This document shows positions 59,317 through 64,000 of a stretch of DNA of 64,000 nucleotides, in pieces (the first letter of the stretch is position 1; each line of letters begins with the position of its first letter). Both the position numbers and the translations under genes were made by a program. The notes under the pieces are model-generated. The model was not told the origin of the DNA. It did no database searches and was given only the letters and a program-made list of their open reading frames with translations. Origin of the DNA: RPQJ01 sp963731105 (GTDB lineage: Bacteria; Pseudomonadota; Gammaproteobacteria; Steroidobacterales; Steroidobacteraceae); assembly GCA_963731105.1 (NCBI GenBank), contig CAVSUM010000016.1, positions 1 through 64,000 of the forward strand, written 5' to 3'.

Positions 59317-59766
59317 TCAAGCTTCCGGCGCCAGGTGCGCCTTGCGTATGCCAGCCACCGGCAGCGCCCAGCGCCTGCCGTCCATGTCCACCATCACCGT
59401 GCCCGCGCCGGCCGCGACCAGCGCGCCCTTGAACTTGCGCCGCCCGTCGAGCGGCTGCGCCAGCTCGACGAACACCGTCGCGCCGACGTAGCGCGCGAAC
59501 TGCGCCTCGGTCCGCAGCGGCCGTTCGAGCCCGGGCGAGGACACCTCGAGCGTGTACTGCCCCGGCACCGGGTCCTCGGCGTCGAGCACCTCGCTCACCG
59601 CGCGGCTCACCCGCTCGCAGTCGTCGAGCGAGATGCCGGCCGGCGCATCGATATACAGGCGCAGGAAGCCGTTGCCGCGCCCTGGCGCGTACTCCAGCTC
59701 CCACAACTCGTACCCGAGTCCCTCGACCAGCGGCGCGAGCAGCGCCACCAAGGCGTCCCTGAGCAT
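59317..59766 (-). CDS. rimP: ribosome maturation factor RimP
   Basis: 149 residues from ATG 59766. MLRDALVALLAPLVEGLGYE and LWELEYAPGRGNGFLRLYID, then ISLDDCERVSRAVSEVLDAE, YTLEVSSPGLERPLRTEAQF and the SH3-like C-terminal domain. It is needed for 30S maturation. It is first gene of the rimP-nusA-infB-rbfA-truB-rpsO-pnp run; the frame is open further upstream, but that region holds terminator hairpins rather than family residues. Confidence 0.93.
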   Translation of the reverse strand: MLRDALVALLAPLVEGLGYELWELEYAPGRGNGFLRLYIDAPAGISLDDCERVSRAVSEVLDAEDPVPGQYTLEVSSPGLERPLRTEAQFARYVGATVFVELAQPLDGRRKFKGALVAAGAGTVMVDMDGRRWALPVAGIRKAHLAPEA

Positions 59767-59793
59767 CGAAAGCGTCCCTCCCGCTGCCAGAAA

Positions 59794-59817
59794 CAAAAAA
59801 TGGGCCGGCGGCCCATT
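59794..59817 (-). terminator. intrinsic terminator in the rimP leader (proximal)
   Basis: Minus strand: AATGGGCC - GCC - GGCCCATT followed by a run of T residues, 28 bp before the rimP start. This is a textbook intrinsic terminator facing the operon it precedes. Confidence 0.75.
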
Positions 59818-59864
59818 CGTTCCTTCGCGTCGGACGGGCCCTTCGGCTGCCGTCCCCGCAAATG

Positions 59865-59887
59865 AAAAATCCCCACTCGGGGGATTT
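59865..59887 (-). terminator. intrinsic terminator in the rimP leader (distal)
   Basis: Minus strand: AAATCCCC - CGAGT - GGGGATTT followed by TTC. Same orientation as the operon, about 50 bp before the proximal terminator. Two terminators in series ahead of rimP suggest attenuation, or the end of a small upstream RNA. Confidence 0.65.
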
Positions 59888-60002
59888 CTCTGGCGAATCT
59901 CCCGCCGCAGCGGCGAACCCCCGAACCTTCGGGCCCGCCTGCTCGGCCGGGACACCGTCGGATCAACGACTTAGCGCGGACCCGGGGTTTCCCGAGGCGC
60001 GG

Positions 60003-60032
60003 ATTCTATAGCAAGGGTTGCGCGCCTGCTAG
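60003..60032 (-). promoter_or_regulatory. likely promoter of the rimP-nusA-infB operon
   Basis: Minus-strand TAGAAT (within CTATAGAAT) with an 18-bp spacer from a weak -35 CTAGCA. It lies about 240 bp before rimP, upstream of both leader hairpins. The leader between holds several G/C-rich inverted repeats; I see no tRNA or ORF in it. Confidence 0.45.
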
Positions 60033-60052
60033 TCCGCGGCGCGCGCCGGCCT

Positions 60053-61249
60053 TCAGGTCCGGTCGAGCACCCGCACGATCGCGTCGGCGACGCGGTCGAC
60101 GTTGCTGTCGCTGACGCCGGCGAGGTTGATGCGCCCGTCCGGCGGCGTATAGACGTGCTCCTCGCCGGCGAGCGCCGCCACCGCCGCCGGCGCGAGACCG
60201 AGCAGCGAGAACATGCCGCGCTGCTGGGTGAGCCAGCCGAAATCGCGATCGGGACGGCGGGCCGCGAGGCAACCGGCCAGCAGCGCACGCAGCGACTTGA
60301 TGCGCGCGACCATGGCGGCGAGTTCGGCGCGCCACCGCTGCCGCAGGTCGTCGTCGCCGAGCACACGCGCGGCGACGGCGGCCCCATGGTCGGGAGGCAT
60401 CGAGTACATGCGCCGGCCGATGCGCGCCTGGTGGGTGGCGATCACCCGTGCCGTGGCAGCGTCCGGCGCGATCACGGCCAGGGCGCCCGCCCGCTCCCGG
60501 TACAGGCCGAAGTTCTTCGAGCACGAGATCGCCAGCAGCAGCGTCGGCAGGCGGTCGGCGAGCAGCCGCAGCCCGGCCGCATCAGCGTCGAGGTCGTCGC
60601 CGAAGCCCTGGTAGGCGAGGTCCACGAATGGCACCAGGCTGCGCTGCTCGAGCACGTCGGCGACCGCGTTCCATTGCGCCGGGTCGAGATCCACGCCGGT
60701 CGGGTTGTGGCAGCAGGCGTGCAACAGCACCACCTCGCCTGCCGGCAGTCGACCGAGGTGCTCGAGCATCTGCTCGAACGCGACCGCGCGGCGAGGTGCG
60801 TCGTAATACGGATAACGCGCCAGCGCGAGGCCGGAATTGCCGAGCAACGGTTCGTGGTTGGCCCAGGTCGGATCGCTGACGTGCACCACGGTCGTGGGGG
60901 CCGCGACATGCAGCAGCTCGGCACCCATGCGCAACGCACCGCAACCGCCCACCGTCTGGATGGTGGCCGTGCGCTCAAGCAGCGCAGCGCACTGCGGGCC
61001 CAGGGCCAACGCGACGATGCGCTCGTTGAACTCGGCGTTGCCCGCCGGCCCCACGTACGTCTTGCTGGTCTGTTCAGCGAGCACACGACGCTCTGCTTCG
61101 CGCACGGCGGCCGGCACCGGCGTCAGTCCGGCGTCGTCGCGATACACGCCGACACCGAGGTCGACTTTCGACGGCTCCGGGTCACGGCGAAACGCCGCCG
61201 TCACCCCGAGGATCGGGTCGGGCGGTAGCGCCTCCAGCCTGCCGAACAT
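60053..61249 (-). CDS. aromatic-amino-acid aminotransferase (AspC/TyrB type)
   Basis: 398 residues from MFGRLEALPPDPILGVTAAF (an ATG four codons earlier is possible). Class Ib aminotransferase: KVDLGVGVYRDDAGLTPVPA, TVGGCGALRMGAELL, HACCHNPTGVDLDPAQWNAV, and the PLP lysine in ISCSKNFGLYRERAGALAV; YTPPDGRINLAGVSDSN near the end holds the substrate-carboxylate region. AspC and TyrB cannot be separated by sequence alone. Its place next to homogentisate-pathway genes makes tyrosine/phenylalanine transamination to (hydroxy)phenylpyruvate the likely role. Confidence 0.82.
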   Translation of the reverse strand: MFGRLEALPPDPILGVTAAFRRDPEPSKVDLGVGVYRDDAGLTPVPAAVREAERRVLAEQTSKTYVGPAGNAEFNERIVALALGPQCAALLERTATIQTVGGCGALRMGAELLHVAAPTTVVHVSDPTWANHEPLLGNSGLALARYPYYDAPRRAVAFEQMLEHLGRLPAGEVVLLHACCHNPTGVDLDPAQWNAVADVLEQRSLVPFVDLAYQGFGDDLDADAAGLRLLADRLPTLLLAISCSKNFGLYRERAGALAVIAPDAATARVIATHQARIGRRMYSMPPDHGAAVAARVLGDDDLRQRWRAELAAMVARIKSLRALLAGCLAARRPDRDFGWLTQQRGMFSLLGLAPAAVAALAGEEHVYTPPDGRINLAGVSDSNVDRVADAIVRVLDRT

Positions 61250-61279
61250 GTCGCCTCTCATCCTGCCCCCGTTGCCTGC

Positions 61280-62263
61280 TCAGCGCGCCGGCACGACCTG
61301 CTGGTCGATCGCCCCGAAGATGCTCCGGCCATCGCGGTCGAACATCTCGATGCGCACCCGGTCCCCGAAGCGCAGGAACGGCGTGATCGCGCGGCCTTGC
61401 TCGACCTGCTCGAGCATGCGGCGCTCGGCGAGGCACGATGAACCGCGTGAGCGATCATAGTTCGAAACGGTGCCGGAACCCACGATCGCACCCGCGCCGA
61501 GGCGGCGCGTCCGGGTGACGTGCTCGATCAGGCGCGGAAAGTCGAAAGTCATGTCGACGCCCGCCTCGGGCCGGCCGAACAGCTCGCCGTTGACGTGCGA
61601 CACCAGCGGCAGCGCGACCTTGCCGCCGTCCCACGCGTCGCCGAGTTCGTCCGGCGTCACCGCCACCGGCGAGAACGACGTGGCCGGCTTCGACTGGTAG
61701 AAGCCGAAGCCCTTGGCCAGCTCGGCGGGAATGAGGTTGCGCAGCGACCAGTCGTTCACCAGCATCACCAGCCGGATGTGGCGGCGCGCCTCGGCCGAGC
61801 CGGTGCCCATCGGCACGTCGTCGGTGACCACCGCGACCTCGGCCTCGAGGTCGATGCCGAATTCCTCGCTCGCCACCGGCACGTCGGCGGTCGGCGGCAG
61901 GAAGTCGTCGGACCCGCCCTGGTAGACCAGCGGGTCGGTCCAGAAGCTCGGCGGCATCTCGACGCCACGGGCCTTGCGCACCAGCTCGACGTGGTTGACG
62001 TACGCGGAGCCGTCCACCCAGTGATGGGCGCGCGGCAGCGGCGCCAGCACCTGCGTCGCCTGGAACGGAAAGCTGCCCGGGGCGCGACCATCCTCGAGAT
62101 CCTGCGCGGCCTGCTCGAGCCGCGGCGCCAGCCGCGACCAGTCGTCGAGCGCGGCCTGCAGGGTCGGCGCGATGTGCGGTACCGGCAGCGCGCGCGCGAG
62201 GTCGCGGCTCACGACGAGCAACTGGCCGTCGCGGGTGCCGTTCCTGAGCGAGGCGAACTTCAC
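61280..62263 (-). CDS. fumarylacetoacetate hydrolase family protein, prokaryotic type
   Basis: 327 residues. The GTG start is shared with the hmgA stop (GTGA), showing translational coupling. The N-terminus KFASLRNGTRDGQLLVVSRD is the short prokaryotic FAH_N module. The catalytic domain has FGIDLEAEVAVVTDDVPMGT (metal-binding acids), LVMLVNDWSLRNLIPAELAK, FYQSKPATSFSPVAVTPDEL and GAIVGSGTVSNYD. It cleaves fumarylacetoacetate to fumarate and acetoacetate, the last step of tyrosine breakdown. No maleylacetoacetate isomerase gene is seen in the window. Confidence 0.85.
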   Translation of the reverse strand: MKFASLRNGTRDGQLLVVSRDLARALPVPHIAPTLQAALDDWSRLAPRLEQAAQDLEDGRAPGSFPFQATQVLAPLPRAHHWVDGSAYVNHVELVRKARGVEMPPSFWTDPLVYQGGSDDFLPPTADVPVASEEFGIDLEAEVAVVTDDVPMGTGSAEARRHIRLVMLVNDWSLRNLIPAELAKGFGFYQSKPATSFSPVAVTPDELGDAWDGGKVALPLVSHVNGELFGRPEAGVDMTFDFPRLIEHVTRTRRLGAGAIVGSGTVSNYDRSRGSSCLAERRMLEQVEQGRAITPFLRFGDRVRIEMFDRDGRSIFGAIDQQVVPAR

Positions 62264-63393
62264 GGCCGGCCCTTCCAGCTGTCGACGTAGCCCGTCCATT
62301 CGACGGCCGCCGCGCCGCTGCCGGCCTCGAGCGCGTCGCGGGTGTCGATCATCACTGCGTATTCGTCGGTCGCCGGCTTGGGCTGCGTGAACATGCGCGT
62401 CAGTGCCTTCGGATGCGGCCCGTGCGTGAAGCCGCCCGGATGGAAGGTCAGCATGCCGGGATGGATGTTGTCGCGGCTGAAGAAATCGCCCGCGTGATAG
62501 AACAGCACCTCGTCGTAGTCGTCGTTGTTGTGGAAGAACGGCACCTTGAGCGCGCCCGGGTCGGTCTCGAACGGCCGCGGCGCGAAGGTGCAGACCACGA
62601 AACGGTTGGCGACGAAGGTCGTGTGCGCCGACGGCGGCAGGTGGTAGCGATGGCTCATCAGCGGCCGCAGGTCGCGCACGTTGATGCGCACCACCGACAG
62701 CTCGCCGTGCCAGCCGATCGCGTCGAGCGGGTTGAACGGATAGGTGATCAGCGACAGCGCGTTGCGCCGCTTCACCTCCACCTGCCACGGGCCGTCGTCG
62801 GCCTGCTGCGCGAGGAATGCGGCGTCGATCCGTGGCGTGTCGAGCAGCGCCGGATCGAAGATCGCGTGGTTACCGACCAGGCCCTTGTCCGGCAGCGCGT
62901 AACTGGAATTGGTCGCCTCGACCAGCAGCACGTCGAGCGGTGCCGCGGTCGCGATGCGCCACAGGGTGCCGCGCGGCAGCACCACGTAGTCGCCCGCTTC
63001 GATGGCCAGGCGGCCGAAGTCACAGTAGAGCTCGCCCTGCCCCGCGTGGATGAACAGCAGCTCGTCACCGTCCGCGTTGCGGGCGAGGCGCGGCATGTTG
63101 CCCGCCAGGCGCCAGTAGCGGATGCGGCAGTGCGCATTGACCAGCACCTCGTGCGCCGCCCACGGGCCTTCGGCGCCCGCCGGCAACTTCGCGAGGTCGA
63201 ACGCGCGCGGCTGCAGCGGCCCGGTGAAGTCGGTCCAGCCGGTCGGCGGGTGACGGTGATGGAAGAAGGCCGCCGGGCCGAAGAACCCTTCCTTGCTCAT
63301 CTCGCGCTCGTAGGTGCCCTCCGGCAGGTCGCAATGCGCCTGCCGCGACGCCGTACCCTCGACCCGCGACACCGGAATGTATCTCTTCACCAC
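62260..63393 (-). CDS. hmgA: homogentisate 1,2-dioxygenase, prokaryotic short type
   Basis: 377 residues, shorter than the ~435-residue Pseudomonas/eukaryotic form. Cupin-type folds: FIHAGQGELYCDFGRLAIEA and VVLPRGTLWRIATAAPLDVL in the N-terminal half. The iron-binding stretch is FYHAGDFFSRDNIHPGMLTF and then HPGGFTHGPHPKALTRMF near residues 310-345. It opens the ring of homogentisate to maleylacetoacetate. It lies between hppD and the FAH-type gene on one transcript. Confidence 0.85.
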   Translation of the reverse strand: MVKRYIPVSRVEGTASRQAHCDLPEGTYEREMSKEGFFGPAAFFHHRHPPTGWTDFTGPLQPRAFDLAKLPAGAEGPWAAHEVLVNAHCRIRYWRLAGNMPRLARNADGDELLFIHAGQGELYCDFGRLAIEAGDYVVLPRGTLWRIATAAPLDVLLVEATNSSYALPDKGLVGNHAIFDPALLDTPRIDAAFLAQQADDGPWQVEVKRRNALSLITYPFNPLDAIGWHGELSVVRINVRDLRPLMSHRYHLPPSAHTTFVANRFVVCTFAPRPFETDPGALKVPFFHNNDDYDEVLFYHAGDFFSRDNIHPGMLTFHPGGFTHGPHPKALTRMFTQPKPATDEYAVMIDTRDALEAGSGAAAVEWTGYVDSWKGRP

Positions 63394-63406
63394 CGTCCCC
63401 TCTTCC

Positions 63407-63434
63407 CTATCCGCTATCCGCTATCCGCTATCCG
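63407..63434. repeat. CTATCCG heptamer tandem repeat, four perfect units
   Basis: Four exact copies of CTATCCG in the 45-bp gap between hppD and hmgA, four bases after the hppD stop in the direction of transcription. It is inside the operon, so any effect would be on mRNA spacing or structure. Confidence 0.9.
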
Positions 63435-63438
63435 CTTC

Positions 63439-64000
63439 CTAGATCACGCCCCGCCGTTCCTGGTCGAGCTCGATCGACTCGAACAGCGCGCGGAAATTGC
63501 CTTCGCCGAAGCCCTCGTTGCCCTTGCGCTGGATGATCTCGAAGAAGATCGGGCCGATCACGTTCTTCGTGAAGATCTGCAGCAGGATGCCGTCCGCGGC
63601 GCTGCCGTCGATCAGGATCCGGCGGCGGGCCAGCTCGTCGAGCGACTCGCGGTGCCCGGTGACGCGGGCATTGACGCCCTCGTAGTAGGTGTCGGGCGTG
63701 TCCTGGAACTCGATGCCGTTGCGACGCAGCTGGTCGACCGTGGCGTAGATGTCTTCGGTCGAGAGCGCGATGTGCTGGATGCCCTCGCCCTTGTACTCGC
63801 GCAGGTATTCCTCGATCTGCGACTTGTCGTCCTGCGACTCGTTGATCGGGATGCGGATCTTGCCGCAGGGGCTGGTCATGGCGCGGCTGAGCAGCCCGGT
63901 CTTGCGGCCCTCGATGTCGAAGTAGCGGATCTCGCGGAAATTGAACAGGCGCTCGTAGAAGCCGGACCAATGGTCCATGTGGCCGCGCTGCACGTTGTGC
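63439..64000 (-). CDS. hppD: 4-hydroxyphenylpyruvate dioxygenase (5' end outside window)
   Basis: The C-terminal 186 residues are present. HMDHWSGFYERLFNFREIRY opens the second VOC-like domain; an iron histidine is in GIQHIALSTEDIYATVDQLR, and the iron glutamate is in IGPIFFEIIQRKG followed by the family end GFGEGNFRALFESIE. The enzyme turns 4-hydroxyphenylpyruvate into homogentisate. With the aminotransferase, hmgA and FAH-type genes it forms a tyrosine degradation operon reading leftward. Confidence 0.92.
   Translation of the reverse strand, partial: HNVQRGHMDHWSGFYERLFNFREIRYFDIEGRKTGLLSRAMTSPCGKIRIPINESQDDKSQIEEYLREYKGEGIQHIALSTEDIYATVDQLRRNGIEFQDTPDTYYEGVNARVTGHRESLDELARRRILIDGSAADGILLQIFTKNVIGPIFFEIIQRKGNEGFGEGNFRALFESIELDQERRGVI

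Noticed and set aside
59818..60002. A tRNA gene (such as initiator tRNA) upstream of rimP
   Set aside because: I looked for a T-loop (GGTTCRANNCC) and acceptor pairing on both strands; only terminator-like and irregular G/C hairpins are present.

Overview
The window is GC-rich chromosomal DNA of a gammaproteobacterium. A Xanthomonadales / Nevskiales / Steroidobacter-like lineage is the best guess. The basis is gene order and gene type: fabD-fabG-acpP-fabF-pabB-pabC-mltG-tmk-holB-pilZ, rimP-nusA-infB-rbfA-truB-rpsO-pnp, smc-zipA-ligA, dksA-gluQ-phaR, a type II secretion (T2SS) block beside a rhombosortase, a cysteine-poor DksA, and heptamer tandem repeats between genes. I see no tRNA or rRNA gene, CRISPR array, prophage or transposase. 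The taxonomic call is inference; no marker search was run.

Layout. 1-0.8 kb: 3'-truncated [2Fe-2S]/FAD oxidoreductase. 1.0-4.0 kb: accessory block of small leftward genes (VOC protein, TPR-like exported protein, two-helix membrane protein, BrnT/BrnA toxin-antitoxin, unknown), most followed by attC-like inverted repeats; it looks like integron cassettes without an integrase. About 4.25 kb: abrupt junction between the 3' end of an M20 amidohydrolase and a 5'-truncated glycogen-debranching-type gene. 6-14 kb: acetyltransferase, NDH-2-like flavoprotein, PadR/PspC pair with a palindromic operator, HemG and cytochrome b, ATP-grasp protein, TIR-like protein, EEP nuclease coupled to a cNMP-rhodanese regulator. 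14.2-23.5 kb: fatty-acid, folate, thymidylate and pol III genes, preceded by rhombosortase. 23.6-29.3 kb: T2SS gspGHIJKLMN. 29.3-35.3 kb: AddAB-like helicase-nuclease pair. 35.3-38.7 kb: alanine-type aminotransferase, CoA-transferase, NicO-like membrane protein. 38.8-48.8 kb: one leftward run smc-zipA-ligA-oppBCDF-type transporter genes. 49.0-51.3 kb: dksA-gluQ-phaR. 51.3-59.8 kb: translation/RNA operon, with terminator-like hairpins in the rimP leader and in the rpsO-pnp gap. 60-64 kb: tyrosine catabolism (aminotransferase, fumarylacetoacetase-type hydrolase, homogentisate dioxygenase, partial hppD).

Sequence quality matters here. I count about 24 apparent reading-frame breaks in 19 genes, including fabF, fabG, smc, zipA and dksA, which should be intact in any living member of this group. 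Where a gene has one break its length is nearly always 3n+1, so single-base insertions dominate. I read most of these as sequencing or assembly indels and annotate the interrupted genes as full CDS spans with the break position given.

Functionally most of the window is housekeeping. The parts of most interest are the cassette array with its brnTA cassette, the M20/debranching-enzyme junction, the rhombosortase/T2SS linkage, the TIR-like and cNMP-rhodanese proteins, and the leader of the rimP-nusA-infB operon.
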